Source: Ophioderma brevispina
Lineage: Eukaryota; Echinodermata; Ophiuroidea; Amphilepidida; Ophiodermatidae
Reading direction: 5' to 3'
Assembly (NCBI GenBank): GCA_023653785.1
Contig: JAMKCH010035954.1
Coordinates: 1-64,000 of the forward strand
DNA: 64,000 bases
Under the pieces are notes generated by a model, which saw only the letters and a list, made by a program, of their open reading frames with translations, was not told the DNA's origin and searched no databases. A program made the position numbers and the translations under genes. Position 1 is the stretch's first letter, and every line of letters begins with the position of its first letter. Shown here piece by piece: positions 1 to 11,060 of this stretch.

Positions 1-600
1 AAGTACAAACATTACATCTCAACAAATATGTAATAAGTGGTCTCATCTTTATACCATTTGCTAAAACCTGATTTCTAAATTTGCATAAATTATGCAAATT
101 AGCTCATTAAATATGCAACAAATGTCACCAGCAACATATGTGCATGGAAACTTCAGCTATAAACTTTCATATGGTGCAGGTCCCATCCTCACTCAATCTA
201 CCAAAAAAAATGCATTTCCTATTTCCTGTTCATAAATTATGCAAATTAGCTCATTAAATATGTAATAACTGTTACCATGTCCCAGTACCATATAACCATT
301 TAAAGTAGCTTTTCTAAAAATGTCCACCTCTTTTTGTCTCAGGGATACATTAATTCTTATACCAATGTCATAGGCGCAAGAAAAGAGTTATCATTCACTT
401 TTGCCGATGGGAAAGTAGTTCTCAGGGGTTAAAGCTCACATGCAAAGCCAATGTACTATATGAATTTTATATTTAATTCATTTCTTCATGACCATATAAC
501 TCTATTAAAGTTAAAACTTCCAGGAAATTAATCCTCAAACACTTACTTTTTATAAGTTAAAGTTGGTACTTTGGCCTATCTTTTCACTGAAGTTACGAAC
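1..600. repeat. AT-rich DNA with duplicated TTATGCAAATTAGCTCATTA repeat
   Basis: Two near-identical segments at about 77-130 and 231-280 share the core TTATGCAAATTAGCTCATTA followed by AATATG. The same core recurs in the 12.1-13.4 kb region and inverted near 48.2-48.4 kb, so this is a fragment of a dispersed repeat family. No coding signal is visible. Confidence 0.6.
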
Positions 601-624
601 GAATAGAAATTGGGAGCATTGATA

Positions 625-634
625 ATGACGTCAT
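625..634. promoter_or_regulatory. Palindromic CRE-like site ATGACGTCAT
   Basis: The ten bases form a perfect palindrome containing TGACGTCA, the consensus for CREB/ATF factors. It lies about 30 bp before a CCGGA (ETS-like) core, in a stretch richer in CpG than its surroundings. No transcript start can be assigned, so promoter function is inference from motif content only. Confidence 0.3.
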
Positions 635-772
635 AGGAGTATCAGCTCGAACAAAAAGACCCGGATGTGTACGTAAACAATGCATTGGCATTGGGCAAAG
701 GCATGCAAACCCTGCCAAGTTTCTTCTCATTTTACAACATATTTTGATTATTATTATATCAAATTTCCATCA

Positions 773-901
773 CTAAATGAAGATGTACACACTCAAATAA
801 AATATTACACAAGCCACAAAGGAAGCTAAGACATCGTCGGCGGTCGTGGGTTCTTTGAGAATTTGACAGCGATAAGACGCAAAAGGTGCAACGAACTTCA
901 T
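773..901 (-). CDS. Possible small ORF or terminal exon, 42 residues, unassigned
   Basis: On the minus strand an ATG at 901-899 opens a 42-residue frame ending in TAG at 775-773. It starts MKFVAPFASYRC and ends in a hydrophobic stretch (LASFVACVIFYLSVYIFI) that could be one membrane helix. The frame extends upstream as AKLEEIGKRC to a TAG that forms part of a good acceptor (gatgattttag), so this may be the last exon of a gene rather than an independent short ORF. I do not recognise the protein. A second frame is open over part of the same region, and one stretch of this length can be open by chance. Treat it as a weak candidate. Confidence 0.22.
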   Translation of the reverse strand: MKFVAPFASYRCQILKEPTTADDVLASFVACVIFYLSVYIFI

Positions 902-2134
902 GCATCTCTTCCCAATCTCTTCGAGCTTGGCCTAAAATCATCCTAATATATGTACAACTGACAGCAAAATGAATTAGGTACTAGCCTAGAACATTTGGCA
1001 ATTATTGGCTAATAAATTATGTGATCTCATTATAAAATTAGTTCTACAACATGGATAATTTGGATCTTGGCTACCACTTTTCTGCTACGTATCACCCAGT
1101 GAAGTACAGGCGAAGGTTGAAGCATCTAAGCGTGTATCCCGGGGGCTTGGGCGTGGTCGATTGCCGGGCGTTGGTATACATAATACATGTACCCGCGTGA
1201 CTATATATCACGCATGCTACAACTGTCTACCACAGCGTTCGACAGACTGGGAGCTACCGCATACCGCCGCCGCAAGCGCGGACCGCAAGTATATACTTTT
1301 TACAATAATATTTTATAAACTGAACAAGGATTACTCTAAAGGCCGGTTTAAAGCTCGAAATAACGGGAACATGACCAACTATAATCACACTCAGGGCAGT
1401 CAGGGCAGTCGTTCCTTTCCGCTAACATCGCGATCGGGACCATAGGCATGGTGTGACTGGGTCACGCACCGAATATCGTCCAAAGTTCGGATTACACAAA
1501 CCAGAAAATCCATCTATTCTCGATTAGATTTCACCAGCAAACCTGCTTAATTATTTACAAACTTTCATTTTTTTTTACTGTTGTTTCTGAAGTATTAAAA
1601 TGTATTTTACCAGTGCCGCGTCGGGTTGACATTCATATATCCCTCACATCTCGGCTAAAGTTTCCATCTCTCACGGTCATATGTCCATCTAGATCCACAA
1701 CAATAGCTCACCGTGTTTTGGCATTCAAACATTCATATTGGTCCCGTTTAATATGCAACGTATACATGCTATATGAATTGCATCCCTCTTTTTTAATTAT
1801 AAATAATTAGGGTCTATGATGATATTAATAGCTAAACTTTTTTAGTGAAAGTATTCAAATGCTCGTTTTCCAGTTTCATAACAGTGGTAGTCATAAATTT
1901 TAGCAACACCACTTTGTGTACATTTTCCTAAAACAGATAATGGCAATTATATTAAGATTCGCGCGGACATTCGCTTATCGTTGTGAACTTTATTTTTGAC
2001 TGCATTTTAACAAATAAAACTCAACATCAAAAAATACGCCAATTAAATTGATAACAAAACTGCAAAAATAGTTCATTTAGAAATAAAATTTTAAATACTG
2101 CCAGACTGTACAACTACAATAAGGCTGGCAACAC
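902..2134. other. Non-coding, locally GC-rich stretch
   Basis: Between about 1085 and 1330 the DNA is richer in CpG and has a GC-box-like gggcgtgg. This makes it the most promoter-like part of the first 4 kb. A 94-codon plus-strand frame at 1161-1445 has no recognisable domain. The rest is AT-rich. Confidence 0.4.
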
Positions 2135-2292
2135 CAGGCCGCGGATACAGGGACGGGGGCGGAGGGGCGCGCGACTCCCCTGGTAAATCTGCAAACTCTT
2201 GCAAATCAGCCCATTTTGGAAGCATTTGGACAAATTTCGCTTACAGCCCCCACGGTAATTTTGACGTTTTTCAAATCCTGGATCCGCCACTG
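2135..2292. mobile_element. hAT-like miniature element, 158 bp
   Basis: The left end reads CAGGCCGCGGATACAGG. The reverse complement of the right end reads CAGTGGCGGATCCAGG, a CAG-starting imperfect terminal inverted repeat typical of hAT elements. The flanks (ggcaacac and aacactac) share AACAC but do not give a clean 8-bp duplication. There is no coding capacity, so it is non-autonomous. Confidence 0.5.
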
Positions 2293-2930
2293 AACACTAC
2301 TTACAATGGGTTGATCCTTCCACACGCCGTCAGTCGAGTGCCACGTTTTGAATTTTTCGAATTGTTTTTGGGTGCTTTTTGTTTAATGTTGTTTGAATCG
2401 CCTGAAACTTATTACGAATAGTGAAAAAAATAGAAACAACTGCATGATTTGTCTCCTTATTATTTTAGCGTTCATTTAACATAAAACATGTGGGGGCTTT
2501 GCATGTGACCTAAGGTACAATGAGGAAGTATCGATTTCCCAGGAATTCATAGTAAAAATGTCCTATGACAACACACAATGAATGAAACAGCCTATCAACT
2601 TGTTTAAAGACTGAAATTCAAAACCAAGGTGGGAAACAGGTGCTTGAAACTACACAAAGGTAACGTTTCACATGAAATTAACGATACAGAAATATAGAAG
2701 ATTATCAAACGGAACCAAAATAGTAAGGGTTCAATGTCAAATAGATGCAAAAGTGGAATTTTTTGGTTCTAAACATGCTGTCGGCTGATGAAAATATCGC
2801 CATTTTGAAGTTGAGATGCATGCGTGTATCGTACTTGTGTCATAGTGTGCGTCATCGGAATATTTCACTATGACTTCTGGAAACCGGGAAAGAATTGTAT
2901 TGTTTGGTTAGTCCATAACCCGGGGGGGGG
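2293..2930. other. AT-rich DNA, nothing assigned
   Basis: No open frame, repeat or structural RNA signal could be supported in this interval. Confidence 0.5.
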
Positions 2931-2931
2931 G

Positions 2932-3260
2932 GAAATCAATATGAAATGGATATGGTGTTAGGCTCGCGCCTCTAAACACCAGGGGCATTGGTGACAGAGG
3001 ACTGAAAAAAATGGGGTCTTTGGGTGAGAGACAGCCAAGGGGCTTTCCGAGTGGACAAATTGCAAAAACTTTTTGAAAAAAATGGGGTCTTTGGGTGAGA
3101 TTTTTGCAAAATTTCTAAAAAAATAGGGGTTGATGAAAATTTCAAAATATCCCCCAAAATAGGGGGTCTTGGGGTGGACAACGATGTGAAAAGGGGGGGT
3201 TTTTAAAAGCCTTATATACATGTGGCTTACCAAGATGGGAGTGCCCAACAGGGGCAATAA
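2932..3260. repeat. Dispersed repeat with internal GGGGTCTTTGGGTGAGA motif, copy 1
   Basis: The phrase GGGGTCTTTGGGTGAGA occurs twice, with more degenerate relatives (for example ggggtcttggggtgga). The motifs are spaced by A/T-rich linkers. The order of motifs, including caggggcattggtgacaga near the left end and agtgccc near the right, is repeated at 26190-26620. Open minus-strand frames here are by-products of the repeat. Confidence 0.6.
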
Positions 3261-3654
3261 GTTACATACGTGCATTATGGAGATATTGTAAATCTATATA
3301 CTCGCCATAAAATCAATAACCTACCTGGCATCTTCAAGCATGTAATCCAATGGATGTGCCAAGGCATACAAAGCATCATCATGAAGAAGGACTGGATTCA
3401 CCCAACCCCCCCCTTTCCCCCCCCCCCTCCCCCATCGTCTGCGAGTATCAGCAAGAATTCAAATGTCTCGTTGCCATGGCAGGGTCTGCGGTCTGTTATG
3501 GATTTGTTGAAGGTGCACTGGTAGGTTCCTCCAGGGTCAGCATGTACCATGGGTTAAGTCTATGGGTAAGGAATCTAACGCTAAGTATCTTGCAGGTAAA
3601 ACACAGGTGGTCCTTGTGATGAGTTACTTGTGGAATGTTATGTTCTAACGACGG
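3261..3654. other. Non-coding with a short C-rich tract
   Basis: The interval contains a C-rich run at about 3401-3433. Two overlapping plus-strand frames lack any recognisable motif. Nothing else could be supported. Confidence 0.4.
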
Positions 3655-3659
3655 CATAT

Positions 3660-4320
3660 GTGCTGGTAAAGATGATACTGATGATGAAGATGATGAATGG
3701 AGATAAAAGAAAATGAAGCTGAAGGTGAAGAGGAGGAGAGGTGAGAGGACGGTGAAGGTGAAGAGAAGGTGAAGGTGAAGAGGAGGATGACGATGAAGAG
3801 GAAGGATGAAGGTGAAGGAAGGTGAAGATGAGGATGAGATGAAGGTGAAGATGAAGGTGAGATGAAGGTGACGGTGAAGATGAAGATTGAAGGATGAGGT
3901 ACGATGAGGATGAAGATGAAGATGAAGGTGATAGTGAATGTGAAGATGAGGATGGAAGATTGAAGATGAAGCGGAAGGGAATGAGAGAAGGTGAAGAGAA
4001 GAAAGAACATGGAGAACTCAGCTGACGATGATGAAGATGATGAAGTGAAGATGAGGTGAGAGAAGGTTGAAGGAGAAAATGGAAGATGAGATGAGGATGA
4101 AAGTGAAGAAAGAAGATGAAAGGTGAGATGAGGAAGGATGAGATGAAGGTGGAAGATAAGGTTAAGATGAAGTTGAAGATGAAGACGTTGCAGATGAAAG
4201 TGAAGGTGAAGCCAAAATGAAGCTAAAGATGATACAGGAGAAGATGAAGGTGAAGTTGAAGATCAAAGTGAAGGTCATGGTGAAGGTGAAGGATTACGAG
4301 TAATGATGAGTGGAATCATG
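3660..4320. repeat. Purine-rich simple repeat (GATGAAGGTGAA)n
   Basis: About 650 bp are built from imperfect GATGAA and GGTGAA hexamers on the plus strand. The 121-codon frame on the opposite strand (4010-3645) is a low-complexity product of this repeat, not a gene. The following 4320-4560 stretch stays A/G-rich but loses the hexamer period. Confidence 0.8.
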
Positions 4321-4668
4321 ATGGACAATGAAAAAATATAAAAAATGAGGATCCCAAAAACAAAACCCTTCCCCAAAAGATAAAATAGATGAAGAGGGAT
4401 AAAACAAATTTAAGAAACTAAAATATAGAAAAGGAAGAAGAGGAATTGTTAAGAATAAATGAAAAAGAATGAAGTAGAAAGAATAGCAAACAAAAGAAGA
4501 ATGAGAATAAAAGAGACATAGAAAGATCGAAAGAAAGAAGAAACCGCTAGAGTAAAAGAAAAAATACAGCGTTCATCGAAACAATGCCGTCTGTCGTGCG
4601 GTTTGTAAAGTTGGGGCCAAAAGTCACAAGGTCCAAAATAGTATAGTTGATATGTAGAGATTTAAATA

Positions 4669-5600
4669 CCGTGGGGATTTCGTGCCAAAAATTGATTTAA
4701 TTGGCTAACTTTGTCATTTTTGGGGGCTGATTCAAAAAGTTAGTGCCATTTTTTCAACCACGCCTTCAGGTGCATTTGAATTTCAAATATGGCCGCCATT
4801 TTCATTATATTTTGTCCTAATCTCGGGCTATGAGCAACTTAGAGGGAGTGAAAATGGTGGAATACCCATGTTGTGATACCAGGGATGCCATTGAAAGCAT
4901 GTATTACGTGTAATGATTTGGTTTCGGCCGCATCTTGAATTTCAAAATGGCTGCATTTTCAACTATGGTATGTCCTGTATCTCGGCTTATGAGCAAATTA
5001 GAATAGTAAAAATGGTGGCAAATACCCATGTTTGTAATACCAGAGATTCCATTAAAAGCATTGCCTTGCTTGTAACTAATTTGGCGTCAGCAGCCATCTT
5101 GAATGTCAAAATGGTCGCCTTTTTTCATTACATAATGGTACAATTTGTCGACCAGATTTGGATTTGTGAGGAACGTAGGACAAAAGTGGAAAGTTGGTGG
5201 CAAGACCCAGTTTGCGATACCCAGGGGATTCCAGTGAAAGCTTGTCTACTTGTAACTGCTTTTGTTTGGCCGCCATCTTCGAAAATTTCAAAATGCTGAC
5301 CATTTTCAACTATGTTATGTCCTGTTATCTCGGCTTATGAGCAACTTAGAATAGAAAAAATGGTGGCAAATACCCGGTTTTGTGATACCGAGATAGACGA
5401 TTCCATTAAAAGCATTGTCTTGCTTTGTCACTAATTTGGGTCGCCGCCATCTTGAATTTCAACAACTGGGTCGCCTTTTTCAATTACATAAATGTCAATT
5501 GTCCATATCTTGGCTTGTAAGTAGAAAAGTGAAAGTGGTGGCAAATACCATTTTTGTGCAGGAATTCATGAACAGCATGGTTTAACTTGTAAATGATTTG
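4669..5600 (+). repeat. Left inverted arm: five tandem 160-180 bp units
   Basis: Units can be phased on the phrase acccatg..tgataccagggattccattgaaagc, seen near 4865, 5024, 5205, 5371 and 5546 (spacings about 159, 181, 166 and 175). Each unit also contains a tttcaaaatgg/ccgccat segment. The short open frames here are shadows of the repeat. Confidence 0.7.
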
Positions 5601-6734
5601 AGCGGGGATGAGGTCCTGCTTGTTTTGCCTTACTTCATGCTATCGCAAAGTATCTGGAATCCTACAGCACAGAAGAAGGTCGAGTCACCAATCACCATGG
5701 ACAATCCATAAAATCTTTACTGGAAAGTGTTTTAAACGTGGTGTAAGAGTACCCAATGTAACCGATATCATGGTCTCTATGACCTCTTTGAAGCAACTTG
5801 CAGCTAGAAAAACTAGCCGCTATACCATTATCCTCTGAAATGTCACAAACTCAACAATAGGCTTCTTATGGACAAGAGAAGATATGGTGGGTGTCTTTGA
5901 GAGGTAATCTTCAAGGGACCAGATCGAGCTGCACTGGTCAAGACTTTACGCAGATGGCACAAAGAATTTCCTAATTTATCATGAAGCAGGTACAGAGAGT
6001 CTACTTTGATCTCCCAGCAAAGACAGGAGAGTGGGAGAGATGTGTCCGGCCTTCTTTCTTTTGGTGCACTTGGGGAGCAAGTCAAATACTACTTTGCTCC
6101 TAATCTCTACAAATATGCCAAATGTACCCAATTTGTCTTGCCCAAATAAAGATGTTAAGTGCACTGACCAAGACACTGGGGAAGCTCTAAAATCTGATTT
6201 CATGGTTACAAGTAGGTATTCCCAAAGTCAGGTAGTCCCTTAACAAATATGTTCGTGGACCAAACATTGGAACAGCTTATAGAGTTTTCTGTTATCCGAC
6301 AGATAACTGTTTTCCTAAGATGGCAGTTTTTTAATCCCAAAATGACAGTACCTTTGTCAGTAGTGATGAGTCTAAACCAGGAACCCCCAAGTGACTCTCA
6401 GGTTAGATTAACACCGGCTGTGATGCATCAAGCGGGTTGGAGATTCAAATACAATTTGGCATTATAGACGCCATGCAGTTGTTCGAGTACACAATAAAGG
6501 TCCAAAAAATGGTACACTGCTCTTATGTTGCCAACACCTTGTTCGAAAGCAACCGGAAGATTGTATCGGGTATGCTGAAGATGTGATATCTTAGTCAAAT
6601 ATCTATTGATAACTCCCTGTAAAGCTCAGACACGTGGCCAAAGGGATGGTGGCATTGATCCGGTCAAGTTTGTTGACATAAGAGATTCGAATATATCAAA
6701 TTAGTACCATTTTGACAGATATTGGGAAAAGCTT
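5601..6734 (+). pseudogene. Core of the 4.1 kb element, decayed coding region, upstream part
   Basis: This internal region has a coding-like composition on the plus strand, with short open pieces in alternating frames. Examples are TGEWERCVRPSFF near 6020-6060 and MFVDQTLEQLIEFSV near 6249. They are separated by stops and apparent frameshifts. I do not recognise a domain here. Because the next segment (6735-7330) is a recognisable remnant in the same orientation, this part is probably the N-terminal half of the same element-encoded protein. Confidence 0.35.
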
Positions 6735-7330
6735 TACTCCATGATATTGAAGATAGCAGCAAGAGCTAGTTGGCATCCTCAACGTTTATTACACAAACCA
6801 GGGTGTGTGGCTCCAATATTGGTGAGAACTCACTCGAGGAGGCGACACCTTGATCCCAATGCATGTACTCGATGCGTCCAAGACTCGGAGACTCAGGGAT
6901 ATAGATGTAATATTCGCCAGAAGCAAAGATGTCTTCATTGACTTCATTGATTTTGTGTTCAACATAAAGCCTTACAGGAGAGCTTGAGGAGCTTCATTTA
7001 TCACCGGAAGGGGAAACGGAAAAGCTAAGCGCACAGTTGACATGCATGCACAGTTTGCAGCAGTTGGATGTGACAAAATATAGGTCTACTAGGGTCTGCA
7101 CGCTTTAGAGGTAACATGATTGGGAGGAAAAGGAAATATAATTGGATATCTAAGCTTTGGGAGTCGACAAAGCCTAGATTTAAAGCGTGTGGCGCAAGGG
7201 GTTGTATTCCAGAAATTTCGTGGGGATAGTTTCGACCTAGACAGTGTTTTAAAGTTCTTGAAAATTTTGTGCATGGTGTATGTCAAGAACAGCGAATGCA
7301 GCACATTTGCCAAGAACGAAACTCTGTAAT
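6735..7330 (+). pseudogene. Remnant of a multi-copy invertebrate element protein, 'EADT...' family
   Basis: Read in one frame and then shifted at stops, the plus strand gives GGDTLIPMHVLDASKT (6839-), RDIDVIFARSKDVFIDFIDF, ASFITGRGNGKAKRTVDMHA, QFAAVGCDKI, GLLGSARFRGNMIGRKRK and FRGDSFDLDSVLKFLKIL. This order matches, from memory, a large uncharacterised protein family abundant in coral and echinoderm genomes: EEADT, then a DTDV-like acidic motif, ITGxGxxKR, GLLGxHxFTG, then a VYxKNSEC-like tail. The acidic spacing recalls PIN-like nucleases, but that is a guess. At least four frame breaks show the copy is dead. Its position between inverted arms suggests the family is carried by a transposon. 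Confidence 0.5.
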
Positions 7331-8144
7331 GCAGTGAATTTGACTAACACAATGTTAAACGAACAAGTCAAGAGAATATCCGACTCATATCATAATCGTC
7401 ATCCGTAGGGGAATGTCGGGAAAGCAGCTGAGACAAATTTGTACCATTTTTCGGGTTGCCTTAATCCTTCATGAGTTGCGGATTTCACTTGCATAACAAT
7501 CCACATATCTTTAGCAATGACATCAGGATAACTAAGCTTCCTGCACGGCAGGTTGTCCTCCAGGTGTGTCCAGAAAACAGGTGAGAGCAAGGTTGGCCCG
7601 TGGTCCACATGCAGCCACTGCAAATGGAGAAATCTCTTTTTAATGGTTCTGAAGGAGTGGTATATCCCATATACTCATTGTTGGAATATGGTCTCTCCAG
7701 TGATGTTAAGTACTCTTCTAGAATTTGTATTATAACAGCCATTGATCATGTCCTTAAGCTTTTGGGTAACGGTCCAAGTCTCAGCTAATAGATGATTATA
7801 CTCTCTACACATGCGCTGAAGAACTTAAGTTCTATCTGACAAGGTATACCCCCCATGTAGTTATGTAAGCCTTTGATGGAATTTCAATAGCCTTATTTTT
7901 TTTTCTGTGATGGAATGAAAAAAAACATCCTCTTCGCGTTTTAGTCAAGTTTGCATGATAAACATTTGATTTTGTATTTCTAAAAAGGGAATAACATGAG
8001 ATATTAACTTCTTTGCTTCACGAAAATATTATAAGCTAAAACCTCAAATAAAGTGTTTAAAAATCGGTAGAATCGGTAATTAATACTGATAGGGGGTTAC
8101 ATTTCAATTGACATTACATTTATCAAAACAGAAAAATTGTCTAG
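7331..8144. other. 3' part of the element core, no intact frame
   Basis: Short frames exist on both strands between 7399 and 7790. A plus-strand piece reading KLPARQVVLQV near 7535 could be the LPP-motif segment that follows the VYxKNSEC region in the family above, but the match is too short to rely on. The 7850-8140 stretch is AT-rich and featureless. Confidence 0.3.
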
Positions 8145-8776
8145 TGGCGGTCATTTTGAAATCTTCCATGGTGGCTGAGTTTGCTCATTCAAAGACTAGG
8201 CAGTGTTGTAGTGATTTGGGATTATCATCATAGTCACACAGCATGCTACCATTTTTGACTGCTATATTACTGGTATGCTGAGAGTTTAAAAACAAGGGTA
8301 TTAGATTATGGCGGCCATTTTGAAAATCCAGATGGCGGCAAAGCTAAATTAGTAAGTAAGCCCGTGTGTTAATGGAATCCCTAGTATCCAAAACAGGTAT
8401 TGCCACCAGTTTCTCTTCCACGTTGCTCACACACCAAGCTATAGCACGAACATCATTTAAAATGGTCGGCCCCATTTTGAAATTCAACGATGACCACCAA
8501 GCCAAATCAGTTAGACAGAAGACGCATGCTTTCAATGGAATCCCTGGTATCACAAAACATGGGTCTATTGCCACCAATTTTACTCTCTAAGTTGATCCTA
8601 AGCCGAGATATATGACAAAAAATACTGAAAAATGGCGGCCATTTTGAAATCCTAAAAATCGCGACTGCAGGCGTGGTTGAAAAAAATGGCACATAACTTT
8701 TATGCAAAGCATCACACCCAAAATTGAAAAAGTAAAGCTAAATAAAATCCATTTTGGCACCAAAAAATCCCCCGGG
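8145..8776 (-). repeat. Right inverted arm of the 4.1 kb element
   Basis: Two tandem units in the orientation opposite to the left arm are visible through AATGGAATCCCTGGTATC at about 8372 and 8535 (spacing about 163). Both are accompanied by ggcggccattttgaaat segments. The outermost part (8660-8776) is the reverse complement of 4669-4790 with scattered differences. Confidence 0.7.
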
Positions 8777-8914
8777 AAAAACATAACAAAACCTGAACTA
8801 CAAAGGATCACATTGAGGTTAACAACTTATGTAGGTCACTACCAAAGGTTCGTCGTATGCAATGTTAAATCATGAAAATGTTTGACATGTGGAAAAGCAG
8901 CAATTTATATTTAG

Positions 8915-9440
8915 GTGTTAACATTGGGGTCAAAAGTTGTTTACCACATAACATACTACACATACACATCAAAGAAAATCTTTAAGTGCCCTCTTGCAGA
9001 TGACACCACACACACCAAATACATTGGTCCGCAGGAGCATGTGTCGTTTGCCATCACAGTTTGTAATGATAGGTATCATATGACCTTGATTTGGCATGTG
9101 ACCTCGACCCGATCTACAAATGAAGGATCCAATGTTGCACCTGTGACTCAAGTTTGGTTTGGTTACAATAGAACTTCAACTTTTCAATTTCAGGTCAATG
9201 TTACATTTTCAGCCTACTTACAACATGTCCTCACAAGTGACCTTTGACCTTGTGGAATGGACTTTTGACATCAATAACAAATGAGGGAGACATTGGTGCA
9301 AACGATCGGACTGAAAGGGTGTTTAACCTGCACAGTGTAAGGATCGTCGGAGGATTTACAGGCAATGTGTAACCCTTTTTCAAAACAACAACAACAGACA
9401 CACGACAACCACAGACAACAGTGGAAAATTGATCCCTATG
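8915..9440 (+). repeat. TGACCTTTGACC dispersed repeat, copy 1
   Basis: The monomer order is: a perfect TGACCTTTGACCT at 9238-9250, aaatgagggat, atgttgcacctatgactcaagtttggtt, then ggcaatgtgtaaccctttttc and an ACAACA-rich tail. It matches copies at 20270-20500 and 43790-44400. Open frames inside are incidental. Confidence 0.65.
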
Positions 9441-9824
9441 CGACACAAAAAATACACAGAAAAAGGGAGAAGGCAAATAGCCTGATAACATAGGTCATAT
9501 ATAGGAACACCAGACTTGCTTGAAAAAATTAAAAGTTATGAAACTTAAGGACGGTAGGCAACAGGAAAAGGGGGGAAGCGATGCCAAAGGGGAGCTGAGT
9601 GGCTGCAGGGGTGAAGGCAGGGGAGGGCACGCGCGGGGGCCGGCAGGCAGGACCAGCGGGAGGAGGAGAAGCAAGGCGCAAAAGAACCGGGTTATTTCCT
9701 TAACTTCATTCATGAATTTGCATCATGTTAGTTTTACAAATTCATACCTATTACAGCAGATCTCCAGGGCACAATAATGACGGGCACCAATATATGAAGG
9801 CACTTAACTAATAGATACTAAAAT
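9441..9824. other. Non-coding, short GC-rich patch
   Basis: A GC-rich patch at about 9550-9680 (gggggaagcg, gcgcgggggccgg) gives two overlapping frames on opposite strands with skewed composition. There is no domain and no splice signal that I can support. Confidence 0.4.
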
Positions 9825-10000
9825 AATAATATAATAATAACCAGTTTAATAATAGCGCATATGCAGAGCGCTCTAGGCCACTGTATTTAATAGAAAGGGC
9901 AATAGCAATAGCAATATAGCAATATAGCCATATAAGCAAGCATATTATAGCAATAGAAATATAATAAATTAAAAGCAAGAGCAAGCAATATAAAAAAATA
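9825..10000. repeat. Low-complexity (AATAGC/AATATAGC)n
   Basis: The stretch is a degenerate simple repeat of AATAGC and AATATAGC units, densest at 9895-9975. Confidence 0.7.
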
Positions 10001-10014
10001 TTAATACGACACAA

Positions 10015-10620
10015 CAAAAAAAAGATGAAAATAAGAGATGGAAATTGTGCAAAAGGAGAAGGGGGAATGGAAATTATAAAAAAGGAAGAAAGAAAGGATG
10101 ACAAAAGGGCAATATAGAACAGGGAAATTAGGGAAAGGGTGAAGGATGAAAGGCGAAAAAGAGAGGAGGTGGGAACCAAAAGAGAGAAGAGAAAGAGGAT
10201 TTAAGGAAAGAGAACAGAGGAGGAAAGGGGAGTAAGAAAGCGGAAAAGGGAGGGGAGATAAAAACACGGAAAAACAGGGGAGGAAAGGGGAGAAAGGGGG
10301 AGAGAGGGAAGAAAAACAGAGGTCACGCAGGGCGGAGAAAGGAAGAAAAAGCGCCACAGAGATCGTGCCGTTTTGGCTGCACAACGTGGCGAAAAACAAC
10401 CTTGTACGACTTCACACCAGGGATTTATAGAAACGAGGGCCCTTACCGGACAAAAATACAAAGTTGTAAGGGAAAAGGACGGGGACGGCAGGCCACGGAA
10501 AGGGGGCGGGAAGTGTGGGGGGGAGGGCGGGGGGGAAGGGGTGGGATCCAACAAGAAACAGAGGGACTGACAAAGGAGGGCAAAAACAGAAAATAAGGCA
10601 CAGTGAGGGAAACAACAAGG
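10015..10620. repeat. Purine-rich low-complexity tract (GGAGAAAGG-like)
   Basis: The plus strand is strongly purine-biased with gggaggaaaggggag-type motifs. The long, overlapping minus-strand frames (for example 10399-10001 and 10554-10201) are rich in Ser/Pro/Leu/Phe because they translate the pyrimidine strand. They are composition artefacts. Confidence 0.7.
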
Positions 10621-10699
10621 GAAACGAAAACCGGCCCAACGAAAACCAACAACCAGCCCCAGAAGCGACGGGGAGACCTAAGGTGGCTTAAATGAATAG

Positions 10700-11060
10700 G
10701 ACAGCCCAGCGAGGAAATCTCAGGCCGTAAGCATTACAATATATTAAAGGGGTGTAAAAGGTTTTTCAATATGACCGGCCATAAACCAAAAATGAGGTCA
10801 CATGAGGCAACCAACATGGTCACCAAACCTGCCCAAACACTTTCCACCAAGTTACATATCGTAGCCCTTAAGGAACTCATACGGCTGCAATATATTAGGG
10901 TGTAACATTTTGACGACAGAACAATAACAGACAGAACAGACACACTACAAGTACACACACACCCACACCACAAGTAACAAACAACACCACACACACAAGT
11001 ACACACCACCAACCCCCCCCCCCCACACATCACACACACACAATGACCAGAGTACTCCCT
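10700..11060. repeat. Dispersed repeat fragment with CA-rich tail
   Basis: Two related phrases flank the unit: aatatattaaaggggtgtaa at 10739 and aatatattagggtgtaacat at 10890. Between them is gaggtcacatgaggcaacca. A CA-rich microsatellite follows at about 10917-11045. The element boundaries are not clear. Confidence 0.45.

Larger units (their letters stand above)
4669..8776. mobile_element. 4.1 kb element with long tandem-rich inverted arms
   Basis: The outer ends are inverted copies. CCGTGGGGATTTCGTGCC at 4669 pairs with the reverse complement of the segment ending near 8776, and caggcgtggttgaaaaaa is shared between 8668 and the complement of 4740-4770. Each arm then holds tandem copies of a 160-180 bp unit carrying GATACCAGGGATTCCATT, in opposite orientation in the two arms. 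The centre (about 5600-8140) carries a decayed reading frame. Long inverted arms made of tandem units resemble foldback-type DNA transposons, which are known from sea urchins. No target duplication was found. The superfamily is not assigned. Confidence 0.7.

Noticed and set aside
3645..4010. 121-codon minus-strand frame rich in Ser, Phe and Pro
   Set aside because: It translates the pyrimidine strand of the GATGAAGGTGAA simple repeat.
9808..10652. Several 65-132-codon minus-strand frames
   Set aside because: All follow purine-rich low-complexity DNA; composition alone keeps them open.
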